From: Tetrahymena thermophila SB210
Taxonomy: Eukaryota > Ciliophora > Oligohymenophorea > Hymenostomatida > Tetrahymenidae
Direction: 5' to 3'
DNA: 64,000 bases
Assembly (NCBI RefSeq): GCF_000189635.1
Contig: NW_002476508.1
Span: forward strand, 62,001-126,000
Shown: positions 25,858 to 39,213 of the stretch, piece after piece
Position numbering within the stretch: the stretch's first letter is position 1
How the letters are laid out: every line of letters starts with the position of its first letter
The notes under the pieces: generated by a model
The model's input: only the letters and a program-made list of their open reading frames with translations
Databases searched by the model: none
Told to the model about the DNA's origin: nothing
Program-made: the position numbers and the translations under genes

Positions 25858-28800
25858 TCAAATGCTAGAGCTATTATCAGGAGACTCAATAAGCTACAAT
25901 GAATTAATGTAGCAGAGGTAGTAATTTTGTAAGTTGACTGAAAGGATTGTGGTATTGTCTCTATGGCATTGCTTTTCATTATATATGCTCTCAACAGCTT
26001 TCTATGGGAATTCTATGAATCCTTCACTGCACAATTCGTTAGCTGTACTGATATTGTAATCCTATTAATTATAAATTAATTTTATTAATAAAATAGATAA
26101 TTATAATATTTAAATTAATCAGTTGGTTAGAAAGTAAGTAAGTAAGTTAGCTGAAATGATATTTTAATTAATCTGTTTGTTTGTTTATTTATTTTTTAAA
26201 TTCTGTTTATTCGAGCTTATAAATTTAATTTTTCTTTCGCCTAACAATAGAATGATACTTTAATTAATTAATTATTGCCACTGCTTTATCTTGTAAATTA
26301 ATTGAATCAAAACATAACTTTGTTGTATTAATTTATAATTTTTTTTGGATTGGTTGGCTGAGATAATCTGGCTGTGAATTTATTCAAAGACTAGCGAGTT
26401 ATAAAAATTTAAATAAATTTCTCTAATTAAATCAGTTTCAATTTGTTAAAATCAAATGACAACTTTCACAGATTATCCATCAAAATTTATTTTCTTTTTA
26501 AACTAATTTAAATTTGCTTGCTCACTTAAATTAAATTACTGAATAATTTTTGCGCATTTTTTAAATTTATATGTGTGTGAACGCTTGCTTGATATTATCA
26601 AAAATTGATTTATTTATATATTAGTAAACCGGATAGACCAAACATTTCTAACAATTCTTTTAAATCATTCAAGGTATTACATATTTATTTAAATCTGGCA
26701 TCCACTTTTTAAATACAAATAATCTTAATTATTGCTCTAATCTTCCTTTCTTTCTTTATTTTATTTTTTGCTTGGTTACAATAATTGAATGTATTTTGTT
26801 GGATAATTTTGAAAATATTTCAGCTAAATACTTAATTGTTTCTTTAATAAATGTAAACTAATTGTAAGTTGAATAATAATTATTATTTGTATTACATGCC
26901 ATAAACCATCTGAAGCAAGGACTAAGAAGATGTCTCTGAATTAAAATTCACTCAAAAGTGAATAGATATCGTAGACTATAATTTCAGGTTCGGCTATGAT
27001 AAATGGTTTGTATCTTTTATCGCCAAAGGCACGAGTCACATTTAACTCACCAGAAACTCTAAGCTAAGATCCACTTCTTAAACAGAATCCATTTTAGCTT
27101 ATAATTCTTTCAACTTCATCTTTACGATTGCTAGGAGTATGATCAAAAGAAAGATCTCTTGAGTTTCCAAATTTATCGAAGATGACTGCCCTGCAATCAC
27201 CAAGATTGGCTACATAAATATTTCCATTTACAATTAAGGCGCAAACACAAACACATCCGCTACCTTAGAACTCTTAGCTTTCTTAGAAATATTCGTCTAA
27301 TGAAATGAAGGCTTTTGTTAAAACAAAAAATTAATTAATATAAAAAATATGTCTTAATTTGTAGATTTAATTTTAAGTAACACTTTTCAAATAGTGAATG
27401 CTTTTACATTAACAATGAAGAAATTATAATACTTTCTTTGCTATATGCATGAATAAAAAATAATGAATCTAATAATGAAAGTCATAGTAGATATTAGTGG
27501 GATGACTGATTGATTATATTGTTACTGAATTCAAAAATATTATGAAATCAGTATTAGTTTAAAAATTTGTATTTTTCTTTTGAAGTTGAAAGGACAAAAA
27601 AAATAAAATTAGAATTTTTGAAATTTTCAGTTATTAAAATAAGAAGTATTTTGAATTCCTTTCAAAATATTTCAATTAAGAAAGTAGACAAAAATAAGAA
27701 AAAGAGAGTAGAATTAATTACTGCTTGTTATAGCTTCTTCAACATTATTAAAGAAAGAAGGGTGCGAGAGAATAGCTTGGAACAGATTATTTTTGAGGTA
27801 ATTAGCAATACTATCATTTCCGTGTCCATCAAAAACTCCGTAAAACTGAAGATTAGGATAAGAGATATAGACTGAGTACTAAATTTTTATAAAATGAAAA
27901 AGATAAGTAAAAAATTATAATTTTTGTTTGAAATCAATAGATTGATTGATTAATCTTGAAGAATATATAAAACTATCTATTTCTTTGCAAAATAAATGTG
28001 AATGAGTGAGTGTAATTGCGAAAAGTAAATTCATTCTAATTAAAATGAAAAGTTTAATTGTAAATTAATTAAAAATTGCAAATAGCTAGCTAACTAACTA
28101 AGGCTTAGAATAATATATGTGATTTTTGTTGTTAGTATATGGGTTTTATAAAAAGAGAGAGAACTAATAAATTAATTAAAACTCCTCCGTTCGCAGATTA
28201 TAGCTGCCAAAATATTTTGTGTAGGACTTAGATTTATGCTAATATATTACTTTAGCTTTCTGCTTGTTTGAATAACAGCAAAAAAGAGTATTAAAGATTG
28301 TATTATGTATCTCTTTTGTGAGTAAAATTTAATGATTGTAAGTAAGTAAGTGAATTATTAAATTTAAGGAGAGTTTGTTTTCAAATAATTTGCAAGAAAA
28401 AAATATTAGTAGAAATGAAACTCTCAATACGATCTACAAGTTTCAAAATATTTAATTTGTTGAATGTATTTTTAATTGTGAATCAGGAGTTAGGTTTTTG
28501 TATAGCCAGTATAGTATCTAAAATAAGAAAAGAAAGAAATTTTGGTATTAAAGCTTTAATTATTACCTTGTCTTGCATTTCCTTTCTATTTCCTTTGATT
28601 GATATGCAAGAGTAAAGAGAATTAGATTCTTTTAAGTCTGAATCCTACTCAAACATATCTGATTAGTACTCCTAGTCACATGAGTAGGTGTTTTGATCAG
28701 CACTTTCCCCTTCTTCTTCATCGTCGAAGGCAAAGGGTAACTAGAGTGGCTTTTCTTCTGAAGAATCATCATCGTCTTCGACCCCACATACTTAAATATC

Positions 28801-29196
28801 ATTTTCATTTAGTTGATTGTCTTAGACTTTCATTTCGCTATAAGAAAGATTGCGTAAGTGTGAAAAAGTCTTTTAATTTGTGTCTTCTCCGACTTATTGT
28901 GTGTTCTACGAGAGGTCATCCTAGTTGTTGTTGCTTTCTTCAGTAGAAGAATCTTGTTGCTGCAACATAGGATACTCGCGCAACTTCTCAAGACTCTCAC
29001 TTTGGTAATTGTTTTGGAGTTTCTCATCCGAAAGACTTTGCTATCCTTAGTAATTATTATTGTCGATTGGGGAATTTTAGTAACTATTCACAGTAGTTTA
29101 AGTGGAGTCAGACTACATTTTGAAAGGAGAATTCGAAGAGAAAAAGATGTTGTTGGAATGATTATCGATCACTTCATGCTATTGTAAGGATATCAT
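25858..29196 (-). CDS. PP2C-family (PPM) protein Ser/Thr phosphatase
   Basis: Four exons (29196-28567, 27878-27722, 27311-26896, 26061-25858) join in phase to 468 residues. Residues 1-~190 are low-complexity (Asn, Gln, Ser, Asp, Glu) and of unknown role. The catalytic domain then shows the family motifs in order: NRKEMQD (203-209), FYGVFDGHG (Asp227), GSGCVCVCALIV and YVANLGDCRAV, DHTPSNRKDEVERI, GELNVTRAFGD, LASDGLWH (Asp397) and CHRDNTTILSV (Asp436). PP2C enzymes are Mn/Mg-dependent phosphatases of phospho-Ser/Thr. The Asp residues of the metal site are kept, but the glutamate of the usual MED motif is Gln208 here. Intron 1 is long (688 nt). Open frames on the plus strand between 27567 and 29187 are antisense or intronic shadows. 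Confidence 0.9.
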
Positions 29197-32100
29197 TGCA
29201 ATTAAATAGTAAAATGACGAGGAAAAGATGGCAAAGATGGGTTTGTATATTTCTTGCTAAACTTCTTTTGTTATCGTGATTATTAGTTTTTTTTCTTTAT
29301 ATATTTTTGATTGTTTGATTATTTTAGTGCAAATAAGTTACCACTAATATTGATTAAGATCTATAATTGTTTTGTTTAATTATAGTTATTATAATTAATC
29401 TTATTGTTTTTCTTTTAATTTTTACTTTTTTAATATTTCTTTTTCAAGTTATTTTTTTTAGTTTATTTTTTGAATGTTATCAAATAATCTAATTAATCTA
29501 AACAAAATAGCTACTTTGTTTGTTTGTTTATTTGTTTGTTTGTTTTCTTTTTGCTTGCTTTTTTTGTATACATAAAGGCATTGTTTGCATACAAATATGA
29601 ATTATGTGACTAAATATTATATCACTTCCTAAATCGATAAATCAATAATAAAAAAAAAATTTACTAAGTTAATTTTAATATAAAAAATTGATTGAATAAT
29701 TCTCATTTTTGATCGATTTCTTTGTATTCATTTTATTTATTCGCTCTTTTATGAAGCACACATGCAAAAATATGAAAATATTATTAAACCAAATGAAACT
29801 TTTCTATTAAAAAAATAAATAAATAATAAATATAAACCAAAATATATTTGATTTAATTTAAGATACTATGCAAATTCGATATTAAGTATAAATTTTCTTC
29901 TATTTCCTTGCTAATATATTAAATTTAACTATGCCTTACTATAATTAAAAATGCTAATTTACATACTAAACATACTTTTAATCATAATTAATTATTTATC
30001 TTCTTACCAAATAAAATCAGAAGAAGAAAACTGCGAATTAATAATTCCCCTTTAATAAATTGCAGCTTATATGAAACTAAATAATAAAAAAGTTTTAATT
30101 TTTTTTTTCCCCTCTTTTCTTTTCATAATTACTTTTGTTATTTGCTCTCCTACTCACTCATATTTTATATAAAATTTAACTACTTTAACATTATTACACT
30201 CCACAATTTACAAATAATTTATCTCCATTATAATCTTATCAAAGGCAAATTCGAGTTTTCTATTGCCTCTCTCTGTTCATAATTACATTATTAGCATAGA
30301 TTTAATATTTCAAAGTATATTTATAATAAAATATTTGAAAATATAATAATAACTTTTTAGAATATCTAGAATTAAATAGAATAGATTTGTTCCCTCTACT
30401 TTCTGATCAAAAAACAAAAAAATTACCTCTTTTCTATTAATTGCTTCTTATAAGTTATTTTGCACTTAAATAATAATGCTGATTAGTTTTTTTAGCCTAA
30501 AATATTTATGATATTTATCAATTTTGATTACATTTCTAAAGTTAGTAATAAAAAATTATTAGCATAATACAATAACAAATTAATTTGACTGTGGATAAAA
30601 ATTTTTTAGCTTATCTTGTCTTTAGTTTTCATAGTAATATAAAAGAATTCTTTTATTTTATTTTAGATTTATAAAAAATAAACAAACAAACAAACAAACT
30701 TTTGGCTTGGCTTAAATATTTTATATACAAAAATTTTAACAATCTATATGAATTCCGCTTATGAAATTCGAATACATATTTAACCAAGTATTTATGATAA
30801 TCAAGTTTTGTAACTTTTATTTATTTGCAGGATAAGTATCTCTGGGATAAAAATTGAAATATTCGAACAATACACTTTTAAATTTTAGATTATATTTTAC
30901 AAATAAACAAAAAAAAATAAAAAAATAAATAAATAATAACTGTTTGCGGAACAATATCAAATTTTCAAAATTCTTCTTAAATTTTAAAATACTATATTTC
31001 TAAACTTCTAGAAGAAAAAATTCAAAAATATCCTTTTTAATTTAATAAATTATAAATACTTTTCTTCTATAGTAGTTGCATTTTAATCAAAAAGAAAAAA
31101 AGAATGAAAAAGAGAGAGAAAGAATTAAATAAATAAATAAACAAACAAAGGTTCATCTAATAAAATTAATCAAATAAATAAATCTATTTTCAAAAATTTT
31201 AAATGAAAATATCCTTCTGATTTATTTGAAATATCTTCTTTTTAAATAAAATCTATCAAGTAAGAAATATAGGTAAAAAGTAATTAAAACTTGGCAAGAA
31301 TTAGTTGTTTTTTACAAAATTTAACAATTTATATTAGAAATAATTCTAAATAATCTAAATTCCTATTATCAATCAATTTCAAAAAAAAGTTTAATTAAAC
31401 TAAGATAAATTTATAGTTAAAATTAAGTGAAATTATAAATTTAATTCGAAAATATATAATAATATATTAATTTTCCTTAAAAGAGCAAAAACTTAATTGT
31501 ATATTTGAATACTATGATATATAAAATAAAGTTTAAAATAAAAAATTATTTTATAAATTTACTCCTCTACATTTTCTCAATTATTTTTAATCACGTTCTT
31601 TTGATCTTCGCTTCAATATTAAATTATCTAATTTAGGATAAATTTTTATCTTCTTTATTTCAATTAACTATTAATATGGATGGCGCCTCAAAATATATTA
31701 ATTTTAAAATAGTTATATTTTTTTCTTTCTAATAATTTTACAAATTTTATTTGGTTTAGTTTTGATTTAAGTTATTTTTGAAAAACTTTAGGGATTATTT
31801 ATATTTCGAGGTAATCGTATTTAAGCTAGGGATTACGATTTAAAATAAACATTTGTCATTTTTATTTTGAAAGGTGATTGCTATAAAAAATTTATCTTCT
31901 TTATAATTTAGAAAATTAATTTAAAATCAAATAGAATAAATGAAGAATGCAAAAAATGAGAAATATTTAAAGTTATGAATTAGTAATTAAGATATATATT
32001 TATATATATATATTAGATTGATAGAAAACTTTTATTATTAATAATAATATATTTTTTAATATTTCGATATTGAAAACAATAATTTATATTCTAATTCTTT

Positions 32101-32659
32101 CAATTAGTGTTTATTTTTTTATTTATTTACTTATTTACTTACTGATTTATTCAATGAAACACTCTATATTTCTGGAAATAAATGTCATCCATCTATCCAA
32201 TTTAATCAGAAAAATATATATGAAATGGTATCTAAGTTATAATTTCTTAATATAATATACTTTTGCAGCTCAATAATTTATTAAATTGTTATTTTATTTA
32301 TATCTTTGCAGTTAGAGAAAACTGAGTTATTATTTTATATAGTTATACTTAAGCATGAGAAACTGACAATTATTAAATAACTCTTTCTTTACTAAAGATA
32401 TTTTTAATTACTTTCCAAACAATTTATGTTTGCTTTGCTTAGGTATTTATTTTTTTTATATTAATTTTGCTTGATATTTTGATTTGCATAGTTATTTATT
32501 TATTTACTTAATTGATTTCATTTATATTTAAAAATTAATTTTGTAATATCATAGAAATAAATATAATTTTTGTTAAAACTAATTATTAATTATACTTTGG
32601 TTAGGAATTAAAAAGTTATTTTAGTACTTACTATTGTCTGTTATAGCCTAGTAGGACAA
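29197..32659. other. Gene-free stretch between the PP2C and coiled-coil genes
   Basis: The right side of the PP2C start is its presumed promoter. The remaining ~3.4 kb is AT-rich with TTTG and AAAT simple repeats and no supported gene. A hydrophobic frame around 32070-32255 lacks an ATG start and consists of low-complexity Ile/Leu/Tyr sequence, so I do not call it. Confidence 0.6.
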
Positions 32660-34492
32660 TCATTTAGAACTAACTAATTTGATTGCTTGTTTGGTGTTGA
32701 TTTCTGGCTAAGACTTTTAATCTTATGTGGTTTATACACTATTTTTAATAGGGGAAGACTCTTTTGATTTATTTAAGTCATACTTGTAATATTTCTAATG
32801 GATTATTTCTATTTCTTATTTTTCTTTTAGAATGTATTCTTCTTCTATCATTCTAATTTTATTTTCTTTTTCTAACTCCAATTTCATTTTTTCTTCTTCA
32901 GCTAAGTTTTCATGAAAGATAAGTTTAATTTAATTTTAATCAACGTTAAAAATTTTATAAAATTACTTAATTAAGTCTTGCTTTTCTCAAGTTAAAAGGA
33001 CAATTTTTCATACTCAAATTCAATTTAATCTATTTTAAAGTTCTTTTCTTCGTTAAGACTTCTTTTTTTGTCTGAAATAAAGTTAGCTACTATGCTGTCT
33101 ATAACACTTATACTTGGTTTTTATCTATGCTGTCTAGATGTTAAGGCCTATTTCGGGGGAGCATTAGAAATATATTATTCTACTCCTGCATCAAAGTTAG
33201 AGCATTCTGTTTTGCACACATCTTTTAATTTATAAAATAAATTTAATATTTTTAATAAATGAATATATCTTAATTAATTTTAAAGAATTAATAAAATCAT
33301 TAATAAAGTTTATATCAGCTTTAATATCCTTTGGCTAACTAAATTTTTAGTAAAAAGCAATAGGATCATGTGTAAAATTGTTCTAGCGTTATGAATTTGA
33401 AGATATTTCACTCGTTTTAAGATATGATTAATGGGTAATTTAATTTAACTTGTTGCTATATTGATTTAATTTTTAAAAATGTATTTTACCCAAATTTAAG
33501 TGAAATTTCTTAGAAGATCCTGATGGAGGAGTGGAACATTTTTCTTTGATTTTGATTCTTTTATTAAGACGTTTTAAGATGTTGTTCGTTTGTTTCTTAA
33601 GATCTTTTTCTATAATTATTTCTTATTCAATAACATTTTCATCTTAAATATCGATTAATTTTGTCACAATAGCATCAGTAATTCCTACTACTGCTTTTTC
33701 TTCAAATCCCTTCATTTTCTCCTTCGTTTCTATTTATTTTTTTTCCTTTTCTTTTGCAGTAATTTACATCTGACTTTCTTCGCTTTCAAATCTTATGTTT
33801 TGAATTTAGGATGATGATGATTCAGATGCGTAATTTTCGCTTTTTTACTTCTCATAAATCTAAGATTTTATTGGTGATTTAACAATTTATGGATTTTATT
33901 ATCGAGGAGCAACATATTTATTCATCGCCTTAATTACATTTGCTTGCTAGTGAAGGTGAACAATTTTATTTTTATAGTAAATAAATTTATCATCATTATT
34001 TGAGTCATAATATTCAACAGCCAACTAATTAATTAATTAATAAACGGATAAAAATATTTAATTTCATAAAATCATTTTTCAAATTAAATTCAATAAAATA
34101 AAGTGATAAATTCTTAATGATTATTTTACTGTGTAAAGCATTATAAGCTCTTTTATTTTATCTAATTCAATTTCAGGAGTCTCCTCAATAATAACTTCTA
34201 ATTCTCTAATGTTTTTTTCAAAATTTGGTGGTAATGTTCGCGAATCAAGATAATCATCAGATTCTACTGATACTTATGTGGAATTACCACTCTTCAGAGG
34301 ACTTGTGTTTGTATTTACAATTTATTATATGTTGCTGTGCTTATGTGTGGTAATATTGGTTTGTTCAATTAATTCTTAAGGTATTGGATGAAATCCATTT
34401 GCTAGCTTGCTATTATAATTTGAATTATTCTTAGTCTAAATATTGTTTGTTTGGACGCAACTCTACGCGCTGCTTTGTTGTTTCCAAAACAT
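32660..34492 (-). CDS. Unknown protein with Ser-rich linkers and a C-terminal coiled coil
   Basis: Four exons (34492-34130, 34024-33340, 33221-32967, 32901-32660) join in phase to 514 residues, ATG to TGA. Residues ~1-90 are Asn/Ser/Thr-rich. Residues ~95-160 form a helical segment spanning the first splice junction (IKELIMLYT, then LAVEYYDSNNDDKF, then a helix rich in Asn/Val/His), which resembles a small helical bundle. A Glu/Lys-rich region follows, and residues ~400-470 are a predicted coiled coil (EEEKMKLELEKENKIRMIEE). The donor of intron 2 (gttagc) is chosen because it alone keeps the frame, so that junction is the weakest point. I recognise no family; the composition would suit a cytoskeletal or scaffold protein, but that is a guess. 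It lies 1.27 kb from the 3' end of HGH1, on the same strand. Confidence 0.7.
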
Positions 34493-35761
34493 GATTTTGA
34501 AATCACAGAAATTCTCTGAATCTGATTTCTTTTAAGTTATTGTTAGTCCGTCTAATAATACTATGCTAACCTTTAAATTCTTCCCTATATACTTTTAATT
34601 ATTTCTCTGTATTTTGGAGAATATATATTTGGATGTTAGTTAGTTTGTTAAAAATTTAGATGAATGAATTATATTTTGCTTATCAAAAGTACTTACTTTT
34701 AATTTGCAAACAAGTACACTTTCTTCCAAATTGAAAATCAAAAATTTTTCAATTGATATTTATATGTATTAAGAAAACTATGCAAGCAACCAAGCTAGCT
34801 TTATTAGCTTTGATAGATTAATAAATTGATCACAAATAACCTAAAAATTTGTATTTTTAGAGATTGTTTCATCAAATCATGTTTTTTCTTAACAATTTTT
34901 TTTGTAGAAAGAAAATAATAAATTAATATTATTAAAATAAACTTACTATCATAAATAATATTTATTTTAATAAATGCCATTACATTTTTAACACAAATAT
35001 TAAGAATTATATACTGATTCTGTCGAAATTAATGATTATTCACTACAATTTTAACAATTAACATTTCGAAAGATAATTGAAATTCAAAAAATAATCAAAT
35101 TTATTACCGTTTTTATGCATTTATTATGATTCAAAAACATTTATTGCAAAATTACTCTATCTTTAACAATAATAAAATTTTTTGAGTGATTAATAATTAT
35201 AATTATATTAAATCAATAGTTCAAATTTATTAAAAATATTTGATTTATCAACTTTTGAAGTAAATAAAATAAATAAATTTTGTTCTTTAAAAATATCAAA
35301 ATTAAATATGTTTGTTTTAATTTTACTTTAAAAATATGTACCATTTTAACTTTACAATCTATATTTTTCTCCTTTTTTAAGATAAAGCTAGCAATAAAAT
35401 TGAGAATAAAATAATGGCAATTATATTTTTTAAAATAATAATTGTAAAATTTTTAACAATTTTAAAGGTTGCATATTAAAAAATAAAACTCTAAATATGG
35501 TTGGTTGGTGAGGTTTTCTTAAATTATGAAATATCAGAATAATAATAAATGAAAGATATTACTCAGATAAATACTGAAATTACAAATGAAGTATTTTAAT
35601 GGCAAACTTATTAAGCAAGTAATCAAACAAAAAGCATTATTTAAGCTTTAATATAAACATTAAAATGAGTTACATACAATTATATCTATAATAAAAAATA
35701 TTTTTCTTGTAAATTAACTCTTATTTTTATTAATACATTTATGAAATTTTTATTTTTTAAA
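34493..35761. other. Intergenic stretch between the HGH1 3' end and the coiled-coil gene start
   Basis: About 1.27 kb of AT-rich DNA without a supported gene. Both neighbours are on the minus strand, so it holds the HGH1 3' untranslated region and the upstream region of the coiled-coil gene. No motif stands out. Confidence 0.6.
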
Positions 35762-37139
35762 TCAGTAAACCATTTGCATGACTTCAACCTTCTCCCTACC
35801 GTCTTAGCCAATATTTAAACCAGACATGTAAGCTATGAGATTTTGAAGAGCTTTTTATTAGTAGTTTGGATTAGTTTCATTGAAATCAACATTTGTCAAA
35901 GTTAAAAACAAATCCAAAGCAGTTAATAACTCTTCTAATTCTTATTATCTGCTTACTTTTTCCTTATCAAGAGTGAATTTAATTGCATCTTTTTTCATAT
36001 CATAATCACTCATTATTAATTCTAAGAATTATTTATCTTTTTCGTTTGCATTTAAGTGATTAGCTGCATACAAAAAGTTAGCTAAATATTTTGCTACTGT
36101 GTCAACAAACTTAATCTATTTGAAAAATATAAAAATTTTTTTAAAAATATATTGAAAACTATTTTCCATCATATATTTGTAATAGCTTTGATAAATTATT
36201 ATCAAACATTTAAGTTGATTATTGATAAAGACAAGAAAGCAATCAATTTTGGAAAATATTTAAAATATAAAACAAAATTTTACATTTTCTGAAAAGAGAC
36301 GGGCAACATATTCCTTATTCTCATATTCAAACATGCAATTTCTAAATGCTTTCAAAATAGCTACACGCTTAGCTCTGCTTTAGTGGAAAATATACTTAAG
36401 ACATTTTTCAGGAAGTTCGTTTTCAGGACGAATCAAGTATTTACGAGCTTCAATATCACTTGAAATGTTAGTCAAAATATTTGAGAAGAAACGAGTTAAA
36501 TCTTAAATGGTATCTTTTAAGTAAAGTTCATAGAGAATACGGAAGTTATATCCTTCTTTATTTTCATCACCTAATTATAAAAGACCAGCTTTACCTTCTT
36601 CGTGTTAAGTCATATTAGAAAGAAGGAGGAAGCACAAATCGCAGACAAGCTTTTAAGGTTGAGTATAGCTAAGATGTTCATCTCCATTAAGAGCCTTTTT
36701 ACCTGTGTTATCCTTTAAAACTTCAGTGATTGTATTCTTAATCAATTCAACTATTCTATCAGTACTCTTCAAGTCAATCAAATGCTTTTAGAAAACACCA
36801 TCTTGAGTAAAATTAATCAAATTACTCAAACAAATAGTAGTGAAGCGCTAAATTTATTAAAATTAATATGAATAAGAATTTGAAGAGAATAAAATCTTTT
36901 AATAAATTAACTAATTAATATAATTTTACCTAATCACCTATGTTCTTCACAAGAGATGAAATAACATCTGATTCTTAAAACAAAATACGGTTGTCGGGAT
37001 TGCTAGAGCACTAAATAAGAATGGCAAGTGCTTGCTTTTTAACTTCAGGTTTAGGATCCTTGATTAATTATGCCAAATCGTCAGCTATTTCTTAAGTTAA
37101 TTCGAATTAGTTTTGAGTGGTATCTTCTGTTTCAGCCAT
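35762..37139 (-). CDS. HGH1: HGH1 homologue (armadillo-like chaperone of eEF2)
   Basis: Three exons (37139-36930, 36847-36284, 36115-35762) join in phase 0 to 375 residues, close to the size of known HGH1. Family-like segments are VKKQALAILIQCSSNPDNR (N-terminal armadillo repeat), FTTICLSNLINFTQDG, DLCFLLLSNMTQHEEG, LTRFFSNILTNISSDIEAR and, most diagnostic, RVAILKAFRNCMFEYENKEY, which matches the conserved 'LRNCCFE' region. HGH1 is a cytoplasmic co-chaperone that helps fold translation elongation factor 2 together with TRiC. The C-terminal third is more diverged. Codon use is somewhat better balanced than in neighbouring genes, fitting a well-expressed housekeeping gene. It is divergent with the dehydrogenase gene that starts 826 bp away. 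Confidence 0.85.
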
Positions 37140-37965
37140 TTTTGTATATTTAATATTATTTGCTAACTAACTAACTACTTCTATTATTGTTGCTTTTTTA
37201 GTATTTAATTTAATGATTTTTATAAATTTGAGATTATAATTTTGATATCTTAGTTGGGATTGGTTATTTTTATATTAATTTTTGATATCACTTTCTTTCT
37301 TATTCTACATAAATCTTAAATAAGTTTATATGCTCTCTATAATTCATTTCTTATAATTACTATTTCGATTATAAGCTTAAGTTTAGCATGAAATGTATCT
37401 TTTTAAACCAAAAATGGATAAGTAATCATAAAAATATCAGTTTTTAAATTAAAATTATTTTCAATAGAGGACTTATTTTATTTAGATTTTGATATTTACT
37501 TCAAGCATAAGTTGAAGAAAAAGCAAAAATTTTAATTTTAGCAGAAAAAATAATTAAGTAAAATAGACTTAAAAGGCACCTAATAATGGATATTTTGTTT
37601 TATAAATATTATTTTTAACGATAAATTGAAAGAAATTAATATTGATAAATTCTGTTTTTATTCATAAATTTTATAATAAATTCTTCCTGTTTTTTCGGGA
37701 GCTTTGAAAAAAAAAATAATAATAATTCTTTTTGCTTTAGTATATATTGGCTTTGATCAGTTTTTAATGTTCTTTGTTTCTATCAATTAGCTTTGTTTTT
37801 CGATTTTTCTAAGCTTTTATAGATGTTTTCTAAATATCTTTAAGAATTTTCGAAAGAGAATCAATAACTTTATCCAAATTTAGAAATTAGAAATTACTTC
37901 TAAATTTTTTAAATTTTGGCAGCATTCACAAATATTTTATAACTGTGTTTTGAATATAAAAGCAA
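37140..37965. promoter_or_regulatory. Shared upstream region of the divergent HGH1 and SDR genes
   Basis: These 826 bp separate two start codons pointing away from each other, so both promoters must lie here or overlap. The DNA is AT-rich with no motif I can name. Assignment rests on gene layout only. Confidence 0.4.
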
Positions 37966-38961
37966 ATGGAAGTATTTTTCTAAGGATTGGGATTATGCTC
38001 TTTTGTATTAGCAGGCTCAATAGCAAAAAAAAAATTTTATCCATATTTAGTTAAAAAAAATATCTCCTTGCTTAAAAGCAAATACAATCCAAACGGAAAT
38101 AGCTATGCCTTGATAACAGGATCTTCTGATGGAATAGGGAAGGAGTTTGCGAAATTGCTAGCATAAGAAAATATGAATATAATTTTACATGGTAGAAATA
38201 TTTAAAAGCTAAATACCGTTAAAGAAGAAATCATTAAAGATCCTAAAACTAGCAAAGATATCAAAGTAGAAATATTCGAATAAAATTTAAATGAATTAGG
38301 GTTAAATATCGAATAATAAGCACAAACAGTATTAAATTAATACAAAATCTAATTATTGATAAACAATGCAGGCATAACATCTGTAGAATCATTAAAAAAT
38401 TCTAGTGTTGATGATATGTAGCAATTAATTAACACAAACATAACATCTCCGATTGTCTTTTCAAAATATGTAATCTAAAATCATTTCAAAAACGAATAAG
38501 AAGAATATGGAATCATTAATATAAGCAGCTTAACTGCTGATTTTCCTATAGGATTTATAAGCATTTATTCTGCTTCTAAATCTTTCCTAAATGCTTTTTC
38601 ACAATCTTTATAATAAGAAACAAGTTCAAATATTTAAATAACTTCAATCAAGCCTTATTATATCTCTACTAAAATGACCAGATTTTAAAAATTAAGCTTT
38701 GACACAATATCTACTTAAGAATTTGTTAATGGAGCAATAAATTCATTTTTACACAAGCAAAATTGTTCATGCGGAAATTGGAAGCATGAATTAATATATT
38801 TATACTACAGCTTAATACCATCATGGATATTGTAAAAAAAGTTAACTTAAAAAATGGAAATAGTTGCAAATTAGCTCTATAAAATAAAATAAATTGGATT
38901 AAAAAGACAAAAATTAAATAGTTAAAAATAAAGTAATTCATTGGAGGATAAAACTAAATGA
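37966..38961 (+). CDS. Short-chain dehydrogenase/reductase, 17-beta-HSD12/KAR-like
   Basis: A single intronless frame of 331 residues in the ciliate code (37966 ATG to 38961 TGA). An N-terminal hydrophobic stretch (residues ~7-20, GLGLCSFVLAGSIA) could be a membrane anchor. The Rossmann fold shows the NAD(P)-binding TGSSDGIG (51-58), the structural NNAG (133-136), the catalytic Ser of INISS (near 188) and YSASK (Tyr201, Lys205). An ER-like N-terminal anchor with TGxxDGIG is characteristic of the group that reduces 3-ketoacyl-CoA or 3-ketosteroids (KAR1, HSD17B12). Substrate and location are inferred from that resemblance. The C-terminal ~70 residues are Lys/Gln-rich. It is divergent from HGH1 and convergent with the cNBD gene 252 bp downstream. 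Confidence 0.9.
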
Positions 38962-39213
38962 AATTCATAAAATTTATTAATTAATTTAATTTAAATTGTT
39001 ATAATAAAAAAATATTTATTATTTTTATGTACATTAATAAAATAAATAACTATTTTAAATTTACAAAAACATTAATTATGATTTTATTTAGTCTTTATTT
39101 GTTTATTTTTAACTTTTTAAAATTTATTTTTTCTTGAGAAAAATTTTATTCAACTTTAATATTTTAAATTTATAAAATTTTATTTTTGGTTTTTTATTTA
39201 AAAAAATAAAAAT

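Noticed and set aside
27567-28615. Two plus-strand frames of 102 and 66 residues
   Set aside because: They lie in PP2C introns and across its exon 2 in antisense, with no recognisable features.
28680-29187. Plus-strand frames and a second minus frame over PP2C exon 1
   Set aside because: They overlap a phase-consistent exon of a recognised gene and show no domain; antisense or off-frame shadows.
32070-32255. Hydrophobic 61-residue frame
   Set aside because: Begins at TTG rather than ATG, AT-driven low complexity, no neighbour or domain support.
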